Assembly (NCBI RefSeq): GCF_021390495.1
Contig: NZ_JAJEJP010000003.1
Coordinates: 1,116,001 to 1,180,000 of the forward strand
Length of the DNA stretch: 64,000 nucleotides
Origin: Paraburkholderia sp. ZP32-5
Lineage (GTDB): Bacteria; Pseudomonadota; Gammaproteobacteria; Burkholderiales; Burkholderiaceae
Reading direction: 5' to 3'
The notes beneath the pieces are model-generated. The model saw nothing but the letters and a program-made list of their open reading frames with translations. It had not been told where the DNA came from and ran no database searches. The first letter of the stretch is position 1; each line of letters opens with the position of its first letter. The position numbers and the translations under genes are program-made. Positions 1-8,410 of the stretch are shown here, one piece after another.

Positions 1-763
1 GCTCGGCCCCGAGTTCGTACATGCGTGCGTCGAGGCGACCAAGCTCGCTTTCAAGGTGCGCGACCAACACGTGACCGATCCGGACCATATGCGAATCGAT
101 CCGGTTACGCAGCTCGGGCACGCGGCACTCGACGCGATGGCGAGCGAGCTGTCGATGTCGCACGCCGCGCCGTGGGGTAAAGGCCGTGGCCCTGGCGACA
201 CGGTCTGGATGGGTGTCATCGATAACGAAGGTATCGCGGTCAGCTTCATCCAGAGCATCTATCACGAGTTCGGCAGCGGCATCGTGCTGCCGCAGTCGGG
301 CATCAACTGGCAGAACCGCGGCTGCAGCTTCTCGCTCGATGCATCGTCGCTCAATCCGCTGATGCCGGGCCGCCGCCCGTTCCACACGCTCAATCCGGCG
401 CTCGCCCAGTTCGCCGATGGCCGCACGATGGTCTACGGCAACATGGGCGGCGATGGCCAGCCGCAGTCGCAAAGCGCGGTGTTCTCGCGCATCGCGCGCT
501 TCGGCTGGAATCCGCAGGCCGCGATCGATGCGCCGCGCTGGCTGCTTGGCCGCACCTGGGGCCAGTCCACCGATTCGCTCAAGCTGGAAGCACGCTTCCC
601 GGCCGAGACCATCGACGCGTTGCGCGCGCTCGGCCACGACGTGGAAGTGCTCGCCGCCTACGACGAAGCGATGGGCCATGCAGGCGCAATCGTTCGCTAT
701 CCCGATGGCTTGTTCGAAGCGGGAAGCGATCCGCGCAGCGACGGCGCCGCCGCGGGCTGGTAA
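1..763 (+). CDS. Gamma-glutamyltransferase-family protein, C-terminal part (cut by left edge)
   Basis: The frame is open from base 2, so the 5' part lies outside the window. The visible part carries the family stretch EATKLAFKVRDQHVTDP before the processing site, then GDTVWMGVID, where the Thr fits the autocatalytic nucleophile that starts the small subunit. FGSGI, a Gly-rich NMGGDGQPQ block and a DAPRW block follow, all typical of the small subunit. Members cleave gamma-glutamyl amides such as glutathione, or related acyl amides. FGSGIVLPQSGINWQNRG resembles the YwrD/acylase-like branch more than E. coli Ggt, so the substrate is open. An MFS gene follows 111 bases downstream on the same strand and may be co-transcribed. 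Confidence 0.85.
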   Translation, partial: LGPEFVHACVEATKLAFKVRDQHVTDPDHMRIDPVTQLGHAALDAMASELSMSHAAPWGKGRGPGDTVWMGVIDNEGIAVSFIQSIYHEFGSGIVLPQSGINWQNRGCSFSLDASSLNPLMPGRRPFHTLNPALAQFADGRTMVYGNMGGDGQPQSQSAVFSRIARFGWNPQAAIDAPRWLLGRTWGQSTDSLKLEARFPAETIDALRALGHDVEVLAAYDEAMGHAGAIVRYPDGLFEAGSDPRSDGAAAGW

Positions 764-874
764 CGCCTCAGGCTGCATCGACCATGAAATGTTGTCTCAC
801 GTCCGGTCCGGCGTTTCGTCGGACTGCAGGGCATTTCTCATTCTTCTGATTCGCAAGGTAACCGGGGAACGCAT

Positions 875-2152
875 ATGAACACACGCATCCAGACGATGCA
901 CGACAATGCCGCCGCAAGCGCGCGCGCCGCCGCGACACATAATCGCTGGCTTCAGCTCGGCCTCGGCCTGCTCTGCATGATGGCCATCTCCAGCCCGCAA
1001 TACGTGTGGACGCTGCTGACCAAACCGCTGTCGGCAAAGCTCGGCGTGCCGCTGCCGGAATTGCAGGTGACCTTCTCGCTGCTCATCATCTTGCAGACCT
1101 TCTTTTCGCCGTTCCAGGGCAAGCTGATCGACCGCTTCGGTCCGCGTATCCTGATCTCGCTCGGCACGGTGATGTCCGGTCTGAGCTGGGTGCTCGCGTC
1201 GATGGCCACGAGCACAACGATGCTCTATCTCACGTACGGTCTCGTCGGCGGCCTGGGCACGGGTATCGTGTATGTCGGTGTGGTCGGGTTGATGGTGCGC
1301 TGGTTCCCGGACCGCCGCGGCTTCGCGGCCGGCGCGGTGGCAGCGGGCTACGGCATGGGTGCGATCGTGACCACGTTTCCGATCTCGGCATCGCTGGCGG
1401 CGCGCGGCATCGACGCCACGCTATGGATTTACGGCATTGCGTTCGCGATCGTGGGCTTCGTCGCGTCGCAGGGCCTGCGCGTACCGCGCGATGTGGCGCC
1501 GGCGAAAGCATCGGCTGACGCGGCCTCAAGCGTGCCGAACCTTCGTCCTTCGCAGATGATCAGATCGCCGCTCTTCTGGCTGATGTTCGCGATGATGACG
1601 ATGATGTCCACCTCGGGCCTCATGGTCACCTCGCAAATGGCAACCTTCGCGGCAGACTTCGGCATCACGAAGGTCGTCGTGTTCGGCATGGCCGCGTTGC
1701 CGCTCGCGCTGACCATCGATCGCTTCACGAATGGCCTTACGCGTCCGCTGTTCGGCTGGGTGTCCGATCACTTCGGCCGCGAAAACACGATGTTCGTCGC
1801 ATTCGGGCTGGAAGGCGTGGCGATGGCGCTGTGGCTCCTGACGCGCGACAATGCCGTGCTGTTCGTGCTGCTTTCGGGTGTGGTGTTCTTTGGCTGGGGT
1901 GAGATCTTCTCGCTGTTCCCGTCCACGCTCACGGATACGTTTGGCACCCGCCACGCCACCGAGAACTACGGCTGGCTTTACATCTCGCAGGGCATCGGCT
2001 CGATCTTCGGCGGGCCACTCGCGGCGCTCCTGCATCAGCATGCGGGAAGTTGGGTGCCCGTGTTCAACGTAGCGATCACGCTGGACATCGGCACCGCGGC
2101 GCTCGCGCTGTTCGTGCTAAAGCCGATGCGCGCGCGCTTTCTCAAAAAGTGA
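875..2152 (+). CDS. MFS transporter, oxalate/formate antiporter (OFA)-like
   Basis: A 425-residue protein with 12 predicted membrane segments. The MFS loop-2/3 signature appears as GKLIDRFGPR near residues 85-94 and its C-half counterpart as GWVSDHFGRE near 295. The N-terminus (SSPQYVWTLLTKPL) and GTGIVYVGVVGLMVRWFPDRRG match the OFA family, which exchanges small carboxylates such as oxalate and formate. The start is supported by GGGGA seven bases upstream of the ATG. It lies just downstream of the gamma-glutamyltransferase-family gene, so it could export or import a product of that enzyme, but this is inference. The next gene converges on it from the minus strand. Confidence 0.85.
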   Translation: MNTRIQTMHDNAAASARAAATHNRWLQLGLGLLCMMAISSPQYVWTLLTKPLSAKLGVPLPELQVTFSLLIILQTFFSPFQGKLIDRFGPRILISLGTVMSGLSWVLASMATSTTMLYLTYGLVGGLGTGIVYVGVVGLMVRWFPDRRGFAAGAVAAGYGMGAIVTTFPISASLAARGIDATLWIYGIAFAIVGFVASQGLRVPRDVAPAKASADAASSVPNLRPSQMIRSPLFWLMFAMMTMMSTSGLMVTSQMATFAADFGITKVVVFGMAALPLALTIDRFTNGLTRPLFGWVSDHFGRENTMFVAFGLEGVAMALWLLTRDNAVLFVLLSGVVFFGWGEIFSLFPSTLTDTFGTRHATENYGWLYISQGIGSIFGGPLAALLHQHAGSWVPVFNVAITLDIGTAALALFVLKPMRARFLKK

Positions 2153-2277
2153 CGGCATAAACGTCAAACCGGTCGAGACGTCGCCCGAATGGCCGCGGTA
2201 GTCTGCAAACTGCCGTAGGCCTCGCATCCGTCGAAAGACAGCAACGGCTCATTCCGCGACATTTTTAAACAGCCCCC

Positions 2278-3117
2278 CTACCGTCCCCCCGCCCCCCTCC
2301 GCCGCAACCATTCCCCAACCACCAGCAACGAAGTCGAAAACACCACGAGAATCGTCGCCAACGCCACGATGGTCGGCGTAATACTGTCGCGAATCCCGCT
2401 GAACATCTGCCGCGGGATCGTCACCTGATCGGGTCCGGCCAGAAACAGCGTAATGACGACTTCATCGAACGACGTCGCGAACGCGAACAACGCACCCGAC
2501 AGCACGCCGGGAAGAATCAACGGCAACGTCACGCGAAAAAACGTCTCCACACGCGCCGCACCGAGACTCAAACTTGCATTCACAAGCGCCCTGTCGAAGT
2601 TCTTCAACACCGCACTGACCGTGGTCACGACGAACGGCGCACCGAGCAATGCATGCGCGATGATCAGCCCGATGAACGTGCCCGCCAGATGCAGCCGCAT
2701 ATAAAACAGGTACATGCCGACAGCAACCACGACCAGCGGCGCCACCAGCGGCGACAGAATCACCGCGGTCAACAGGCGCTTGCCCGGAAAGCTCGCGCGG
2801 TCGAGTCCGAGCGCGCACAGCGTGCCGAGCAACGTGGCCAGCACCGTGGCGCTCGGCGCGACGATGAAGCTGTTGCGAATCGCGCGCCACCAGATGTCGG
2901 AGGTGAACAGCACCCGATACCAGTGCAGCGACCAGTGCGTCACCGGGTACACGAGGAACGAATCCGCCGAGAACGACAACGGCACCAGTGCCAGGATCGG
3001 CAGCGCCAGATAAGCAAGCAGCCCATAGCACAGCACGCGCAACGCGACGTACCAGATCTTCTCCGGCAAGCCAACGGAAGGCTCGAAAGCAGGTATAAGT
3101 TTCACGGCGAGTCTCAC
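2278..3117 (-). CDS. ABC transporter permease, PotC-like
   Basis: Inner-membrane permease of 279 residues with about six hydrophobic segments (near 22-48, 80-105, 115-140, 145-170, 200-225, 245-270). The EAA loop that contacts the ATPase is seen as SLGAARVETFFRVTLPLILPG (about 184-204). It resembles PotC/YdcV permeases for polyamines and related cations. Translation starts at GTG, and the GTGA overlaps the stop of the upstream permease, indicating translational coupling. It is the last gene of a minus-strand run that begins with a LysR regulator and leuCDB-like genes. The substrate is not predictable from sequence. Confidence 0.9.
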   Translation of the reverse strand: MRLAVKLIPAFEPSVGLPEKIWYVALRVLCYGLLAYLALPILALVPLSFSADSFLVYPVTHWSLHWYRVLFTSDIWWRAIRNSFIVAPSATVLATLLGTLCALGLDRASFPGKRLLTAVILSPLVAPLVVVAVGMYLFYMRLHLAGTFIGLIIAHALLGAPFVVTTVSAVLKNFDRALVNASLSLGAARVETFFRVTLPLILPGVLSGALFAFATSFDEVVITLFLAGPDQVTIPRQMFSGIRDSITPTIVALATILVVFSTSLLVVGEWLRRRGAGGR

Positions 3118-4439
3118 GGCGCGGCGACCTCCCTGAACACGTGCCGGCGCCCCGCCATCAGCATCCGGTAGACGACGAACAGCAGCGCGGTCGCGACGAG
3201 CAGCAGCACACTCAACGCGGCGGCGAGCCCCCAGTCGATCGACGTATTGGTGAAATAGGCGATGTAATAGCTGAGCATCTGATCCCCCGCGCCGCCGAGC
3301 AACGCCGGCGCGATGTAGTAGCCGAGCGCGCTGACGAACACGAGCAATGCGCCCGCCGCGACACCAGGCGCAGTCAGCGGCGCGTACACCCGCCAGAACG
3401 CGCTGAACGGATGACTGCCGAGCGAGATCGCCGCGCGCTGATAGGTCGGCGGAATGCCTCGCATCACCGCGTGCAGCGGCAACACCATGAACGGAATCAG
3501 GATGTGCACCATCGAGATGACAACCCCCGTGCGGTTATAGAGCAGATCGAGCGGCGTATCGACGACATGCATCGCCAGCGCCAGCCGGTTGATCACCCCT
3601 TCGCGCGGCAGCACGACCATCCACGCGGCAATGCGCACCAGAATCGAGGTCCAGAAAGGGATCAGCACCGCCATCAGCACGATCCGTTGCCTCGCCGCCG
3701 GCAGCCGGCTCATCCAGTACGTAAGCGGAAAGCCGAACACGACCACCAACGCGGTCACCACCGCGCTGATCCAGAATGTGCGGCCGAGGATCGGCAGAAA
3801 CACCCGTTGATCGGGCGGCTGCATCACGATGCTGCCCGACGCGTCGAGGCGGCCATCGACCGCGCGCAGCAGATAGACAGCCGTCAGAGGCCGCACCGCG
3901 CGCGCGATCACCTGCCACGTTTGCGGCTCGCCCCAATGAGCGTCGGCGGCGATCAGATCCGCCTGGATCGCGGCGGGGTCGCGGGTCACCGCCGACGTCC
4001 CCGCGCTCTCAGCAAGATGGTCCAGATGACGGCGCGTGCGCAACAGCAATTGCCGCATGCCGGGTTCGTCGCGATTCAAGCGGTCTGATGCGTCGCCGAG
4101 CGTGCCGGCATCATCGGCCGCGAGGATATCGGCCGACAGCGCGCCAAACGCGGCAGCGGGTGGCAGCGGCGTGTCGTGCCACGTGGCGAGCGCGCGCGCC
4201 GTGCCCGGAAACGCGGTCGCAACCGTCGGGTCCCAGGCGGCGCGCGTCAACAGGCTCGCGATCGGCACCACGAAAAACACCAGCATGAACAGCGCAAGCG
4301 GCGCGATCAACAGCAGCGCCCCGCCCACGTCGCCGCGCGAGCGCGGCACCCGCGCGGCGCGCGGGCGTGCGGCCGCGAGCGGCAGCGCCGCCGCGTCGAC
4401 CACGCTGCCCACCTCGCTAGCGCCCGACGGATTCGCCAT
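3114..4439 (-). CDS. ABC transporter permease, PotB-like, with a large periplasmic insertion
   Basis: Permease of 441 residues, much longer than the usual 280-310. The first membrane helix (about 40-66) is followed by roughly 150 mostly hydrophilic residues (Ala/Asp/Leu-rich, about 70-215) before the second helix near 220. The rest is a normal PotB-like core with the EAA loop ISLGSHPFSAFWRVYAPL near 340. The insertion should lie in the periplasm, where it could touch the binding protein. The ATG at 4439 is preferred because GGGTGA precedes it closely. An in-frame GTG lies three codons upstream. It starts 13 bases after the binding-protein gene ends and overlaps the downstream permease by four bases. 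Confidence 0.88.
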   Translation of the reverse strand: MANPSGASEVGSVVDAAALPLAAARPRAARVPRSRGDVGGALLLIAPLALFMLVFFVVPIASLLTRAAWDPTVATAFPGTARALATWHDTPLPPAAAFGALSADILAADDAGTLGDASDRLNRDEPGMRQLLLRTRRHLDHLAESAGTSAVTRDPAAIQADLIAADAHWGEPQTWQVIARAVRPLTAVYLLRAVDGRLDASGSIVMQPPDQRVFLPILGRTFWISAVVTALVVVFGFPLTYWMSRLPAARQRIVLMAVLIPFWTSILVRIAAWMVVLPREGVINRLALAMHVVDTPLDLLYNRTGVVISMVHILIPFMVLPLHAVMRGIPPTYQRAAISLGSHPFSAFWRVYAPLTAPGVAAGALLVFVSALGYYIAPALLGGAGDQMLSYYIAYFTNTSIDWGLAAALSVLLLVATALLFVVYRMLMAGRRHVFREVAAP

Positions 4440-4452
4440 GGCCGTCACCCGT

Positions 4453-5496
4453 TCAGCGCGCCGCCCACGCGGCGAAGCGCTGGTCCAGATCGTCGCCGTG
4501 CTCGTCCCAGAACTCGCGGTCGTTCACGACGCCGACCTTTGCATGCTCAGGCGTGTTCGGCAGGTTTTTCAGCTGCTCGGGCGACATCATCGCGAGCGCC
4601 TTGGTATTGGCCGGGCCGCCTGGCTGCTTCGCCAGGAACGCGGCCTGCGGGCCGGCGCCGCTCACATAGTTGATGAACTTCAGCGCGTCGTCTTTCATCG
4701 GCGAGCCTTTCGGAATGACCCAGTAATCGTAGTCGGAGATCGCGCCGTTCCATACGATGTCGAGCGGCTGCCCGGTCTTCTGCGCGGTGATGATGCGCCC
4801 GCTGAACACGGTCGACATCGCGACATCGCCCGACACGAGGAACTGCGCCGGTTGCGCGCCCGCATCCCACCACTGGATGTTGGGCCTCAGTTCGTCGAGC
4901 TTGTGAAACGCGCGGTCGACACCTTGCGGCGTGGCAAGCACCTTGTAGACGTCGGCGGGTTTCACGCCGTCGGCCATCAGCGCGAATTCGAGGTTGCCGC
5001 GCGCGGTTTTACGCATCCCGCGCTTGCCCGGAAATTTCTTCGTGTCCCAGAAGTCCGCCCAACCGGTCGGCGCGGTCTTCAACTGCTTCGTGTTGTACGC
5101 GAACGTATTCGCCCACGCGAAAACCCCCACGCCGCAGCGCGTTTTCGCCGCCTTATCGAGCTGGCTGCCTTCCGGAATCTTCGACCAGTCGATGTGTTCG
5201 TACATGCCGCTGTCGCAACCGCGGCCCACGTCGGTCGATTCGACCTCGACGACATCCCAGCTCACCTGCTTGCCGTCGACCATCGCCTTGACCTTCGCCT
5301 GTTCGCCCGAATACGACGACGCCGTCACGTCGATGCCCGTCGCGGCCTTGAACGGTGCGATGAAGGCGCCTTGCTGCGCATCGGCCAGCGTTCCGCCGTA
5401 GTTCACGACGGACAGCGGGCGCGCGAACACGCCGCCGGAAAGCGATTGAAGTACGCATGCGACCGCCACTGCGCCGACCCATTGAGTATTACGCAT
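4453..5496 (-). CDS. ABC transporter periplasmic substrate-binding protein, PotD-like
   Basis: Protein of 347 residues with a Sec signal peptide (hydrophobic core about 7-24, probable cleavage after GGVFA). The mature part has the PotD/PotF fold pattern: LSVVNYGGTLADAQ at the start, SWDVVEVESTD near 80, and KKFPGKRGMRK near 150. It should capture a small ligand in the periplasm for the two adjacent permeases. The ATG at 5496 has GGAG eight bases upstream and is preferred over an in-frame GTG three codons earlier. It lies 29 bases after the ATPase gene on the same strand. Polyamine-family folds also bind amino acids and other cations, so the ligand remains open. Confidence 0.88.
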   Translation of the reverse strand: MRNTQWVGAVAVACVLQSLSGGVFARPLSVVNYGGTLADAQQGAFIAPFKAATGIDVTASSYSGEQAKVKAMVDGKQVSWDVVEVESTDVGRGCDSGMYEHIDWSKIPEGSQLDKAAKTRCGVGVFAWANTFAYNTKQLKTAPTGWADFWDTKKFPGKRGMRKTARGNLEFALMADGVKPADVYKVLATPQGVDRAFHKLDELRPNIQWWDAGAQPAQFLVSGDVAMSTVFSGRIITAQKTGQPLDIVWNGAISDYDYWVIPKGSPMKDDALKFINYVSGAGPQAAFLAKQPGGPANTKALAMMSPEQLKNLPNTPEHAKVGVVNDREFWDEHGDDLDQRFAAWAAR

Positions 5497-5525
5497 GATG
5501 TCCACTCCGATTGACTGAAAAAGCG

Positions 5526-6632
5526 TTATGCGAAGATCCGCACGTGTTGTTCGGCAAAACGCAGTACGACCGCGTCGCCGTTTTTTATGCCACCGAGGTC
5601 CGCGTCATCGAGCGGCACCTTGACGAACCCTGAAGCCTGCCCAGCCAGCGAGAAGCGGAACCGCACGTGGTCGCCGAAATACAGCGTCCCTTCCGAGCGC
5701 GTGCGCATCGCATTCACGGTCGCCGTCCAGTTCTCCGCGCCTGCGCGTTCGCCCAGCGCGATACGCTCCGGACGCACACAGGCGCGCACCGTATCGCCGA
5801 CGCGCGGTGCGCCGATCACCCGGCCCACCAGCAATTCACCACCGGGCAGCGCAACTTCGCCGCGCTCGCCATCGAGCGACGACAGCCGGCCGACGAACAC
5901 ATTGGTATCGCCGACGAAATTCGCGACGATGCCGTTGCCCGGTGTTTCATAGAGCGCATCGACGCGGTCGATCTGCTGAATCCTGCCGGCGTCGAACACC
6001 GCGACGCGATCGGACATCGTCAGCGCTTCGCTCTGGTCGTGCGTCACGTAGACGAAGGTCAGGCCGAGCTTGCTGTGCAGATCCTTCAGCTCGATCTGCA
6101 TGTGCTCGCGCAACCGTTTGTCGAGCGCGCCGAGCGGTTCGTCCATCAACACGAGACGCGGGTTGAACACCAACGCGCGCGCGAGCGCAATACGTTGCTG
6201 CTGGCCACCCGACAAACTCGCCGGCAGGCGCGCGGCGTACTGGTTCATTTGCACCATGTCGAGCGCGCGTTTGACAGCAGCCTGCTTCTCCGCCGCGCCG
6301 ACTCTGCGCACCGTCAACGGATAAGCGACGTTCTGCGCGACCGTCATATGCGGAAACAGCGCGTAGTTCTGAAACACCATGCCGATGTTCCGCTTGTGCG
6401 GCGGCGTGACGTTCAGCAGCGTGTCGCCGAGCCAGATCTCGCCCTCGGTCGGCGACTCGAAGCCCGCCAGCATCATCAGGCAAGTGGTTTTGCCCGATCC
6501 CGACGGCCCGAGCAGCGACAGAAATTCACCCTCGTAAATATCCAGATCGAGCCCATCGACCACGCGATTGACGCCGTCGTAGCTCTTGGCGACGCCCCGA
6601 AAACGCACCAGCGGTTTGCGGTCATTGCTCAT
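5526..6632 (-). CDS. ABC transporter ATP-binding protein, PotA-like
   Basis: ATPase of 368 residues that powers the adjacent importer. Visible motifs are Walker A GPSGSGKT (42-49), Q-loop Gln88, signature LSGGQQQ (140-146), Walker B VLMDEP (162-166) with the D-loop GALD, and switch His198 in VTHDQ. A TOBE-type C-terminal domain follows from about 285. The ATG at 6632 has a strong GGAGGAGG Shine-Dalgarno; the frame is open further upstream but without support. It lies 46 bases after the leuB-like gene and upstream of the binding protein, so it connects the leuCDB-like genes to the transporter. Confidence 0.93.
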   Translation of the reverse strand: MSNDRKPLVRFRGVAKSYDGVNRVVDGLDLDIYEGEFLSLLGPSGSGKTTCLMMLAGFESPTEGEIWLGDTLLNVTPPHKRNIGMVFQNYALFPHMTVAQNVAYPLTVRRVGAAEKQAAVKRALDMVQMNQYAARLPASLSGGQQQRIALARALVFNPRLVLMDEPLGALDKRLREHMQIELKDLHSKLGLTFVYVTHDQSEALTMSDRVAVFDAGRIQQIDRVDALYETPGNGIVANFVGDTNVFVGRLSSLDGERGEVALPGGELLVGRVIGAPRVGDTVRACVRPERIALGERAGAENWTATVNAMRTRSEGTLYFGDHVRFRFSLAGQASGFVKVPLDDADLGGIKNGDAVVLRFAEQHVRIFA

Positions 6633-6678
6633 GTTGGCCTCCTCCCTGCTGTCCGGTTCGACGCTGTGTACGCGTTCT

Positions 6679-7743
6679 TCAAGACATCGCGGCGACGACG
6701 AGATCGCCCATCTGCGCAGTGCCGACGCGCTTCGTGCCCGCCTCGACGATATCGGCGGTCCGATAGCCGGACGCCAGCACCCGCCGCACCGCGCGTTCGA
6801 TACGCGTGGCCGCCGCATCGTCGGCGAAGCTCATGCGCAGCATCATTGCAGCGGACAGAATCGACGCCAGCGGATTCGCAATGTCCTTGCCGGCGATGTC
6901 CGGCGCGCAGCCATGCACCGGCTCGTAGAGCCCCTTCGTGCCCTCGCCGATCGATGCCGACGGCAACATGCCGATCGAGCCCGTCAGCATCGACGCCTCG
7001 TCCGACAGGATGTCGCCGAACAGATTGCCGGTCACGATCACGTCGAAATGCCGGGGCGTGCGCAGCAGCGACATCGCCGCGGCATCGATATACAGGTGTT
7101 CGAGCGTGACATCGGGATACTCGTGGCCGACCTCTTCCATCACGTCGCGCCATAGCTCCATCGATTCGAGCACGTTGGCCTTGTCGACCGAGCACACGCG
7201 CGACTGACGCTTGCGCGCGGTGCGAAATGCGACGTGCGCAATGCGCCGGATCTCCGTTTCGTCGTAGCGCATCGTGTTCACGCCGACGCGTATGCCGTTC
7301 TCGACGCTCACGCCGCGCGGGCTGCCGAAATACAGATCGCCGGTCAGTTCGCGCAGAATCAGCAGGTCCAGTCCGTCGATATGCGAGGCTTTCAGCGGCG
7401 ACGCGCCGAGCAGCTCCGGATACGTAACCACCGGCCGGAAGTTCGCGAACAGCTGCAGTTCCTCGCGCAAGGTCAGCAATGCGTCGCCGGGACGAAGGCC
7501 GCGCGGCAGCGCTTCATACTCGAAGCCGCCTTCGGCGCCGAACAGGATCGCATCGGCGTCGTGAGCAAGTTGCCGCGTTGCGGGCGGCAGCGGGTGGCCG
7601 GTGCTGTCATAGGCGCAGCCGCCGATCAGCGCGTGCTCGAATTCGAGCGGCATGCCTTCGCTGATGAGCACGTCCAGCACCTTGAGCGCCTGAGCCGTCA
7701 CTTCGGGGCCAATCCCGTCGCCGGGAAGCACTGCGATTTTCAT
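6679..7743 (-). CDS. leuB: 3-isopropylmalate dehydrogenase family protein (LeuB paralogue)
   Basis: NAD-dependent beta-decarboxylating dehydrogenase of 354 residues. Family residues are present: Arg93, Arg103, Arg131 and Tyr138 ([10 protein letters not shown]) for the malate backbone, Lys188 (VDKAN), and metal-binding Asp220, Asp244 and Asp248 ([13 protein letters not shown]). The stretch usually written GAVGGPKWD in housekeeping LeuB is [12 protein letters not shown] here, a divergent substrate-side loop, so the true substrate could be another 2-substituted malate. The ATG at 7743 gives the canonical [15 protein letters not shown] start. It sits 49 bases after leuD and 46 bases before an ABC ATPase gene. 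The symbol reflects family, not proven function. Confidence 0.85.
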   Translation of the reverse strand: MKIAVLPGDGIGPEVTAQALKVLDVLISEGMPLEFEHALIGGCAYDSTGHPLPPATRQLAHDADAILFGAEGGFEYEALPRGLRPGDALLTLREELQLFANFRPVVTYPELLGASPLKASHIDGLDLLILRELTGDLYFGSPRGVSVENGIRVGVNTMRYDETEIRRIAHVAFRTARKRQSRVCSVDKANVLESMELWRDVMEEVGHEYPDVTLEHLYIDAAAMSLLRTPRHFDVIVTGNLFGDILSDEASMLTGSIGMLPSASIGEGTKGLYEPVHGCAPDIAGKDIANPLASILSAAMMLRMSFADDAAATRIERAVRRVLASGYRTADIVEAGTKRVGTAQMGDLVVAAMS

Positions 7744-7792
7744 GGATCGTCCTTTGTTGTCCTGTATCAGTTCTGGTCGGTTCTGTGTTGAG

Positions 7793-8410
7793 CTACGAAG
7801 CGTTCGGGATCGGCGCGCGGACGACACCATGACGGCGCTCGAAGTCGTCGATCTGCGCGGCAAGCCGCAACGTGATGTCGATTTCGTCGAGACCGCCGAG
7901 CAGCGCTTCCTTCGAAAACGGATCGATGTCGAACGAAACCGTCTCGCCATCGGGTGCGATCACGCGTTGCGCCGGCAGATCGACCTTCACGCGCGCCGCG
8001 CTATCTCCACGCAACAACGCGCTCACGTGCGCGACGAAAGCGGCATCGGCCCGCACCGGCAACACGCCGTTCTTCAGACAGTTGGTAAAGAAGATGTCGC
8101 CGAACGTGGTGCCGACAATCGCGCGAATGCCGAAGTCGGCCAATGTGTGCACCGCCTGTTCGCGCGATGAACCGCAGCCGAAGTTCGGCCCGGTCACGAG
8201 GATTTGCGCGTGCGCATAGCCGGCGCGGTTCAACACATAGTCCGGACGCAGTTCGCCGGACTGCGGATCGAAGCGCTGATCGTGGAAGAAGTAGCGTCCA
8301 TAGTCGTCGCGGCGCGCATGCATGAAGCGCGCGGGCAGGATCTGGTCGGTATCGATGTCGGCGGCGGGCAGCGGCACCGCGACGGCATCAAGCGTGGTCA
8401 GCGGTTGCAT
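7793..8410 (-). CDS. leuD: 3-isopropylmalate dehydratase small subunit family protein (LeuD paralogue)
   Basis: A 205-residue small subunit of the isopropylmalate isomerase family, a partner of the adjacent large subunit in dehydrating and rehydrating a 2-substituted malate. It shows the N-terminal [12 protein letters not shown] motif (about 18-29) and the [11 protein letters not shown] loop near 75-85 that completes the active site. It overlaps the end of the large-subunit gene by 23 bases, a typical leuCD arrangement, and GGGAG lies ten bases before the ATG. The acceptor specificity cannot be read from the sequence; related pairs act on dimethylmalate or methylcitramalate-type acids. Confidence 0.87.
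   Translation of the reverse strand: MQPLTTLDAVAVPLPAADIDTDQILPARFMHARRDDYGRYFFHDQRFDPQSGELRPDYVLNRAGYAHAQILVTGPNFGCGSSREQAVHTLADFGIRAIVGTTFGDIFFTNCLKNGVLPVRADAAFVAHVSALLRGDSAARVKVDLPAQRVIAPDGETVSFDIDPFSKEALLGGLDEIDITLRLAAQIDDFERRHGVVRAPIPNAS

Noticed and set aside
875..2152. Oxalate degradation locus around the OFA-type transporter
   Set aside because: No oxalyl-CoA decarboxylase or formyl-CoA transferase gene is adjacent; only a gamma-glutamyltransferase-family gene is. The family name alone does not define the substrate.
4036..5514. A 492-codon plus-strand frame
   Set aside because: It is antisense to the PotD-like binding protein and the start of the permease, both with clear signal peptide and fold motifs. 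Its product is low-complexity.
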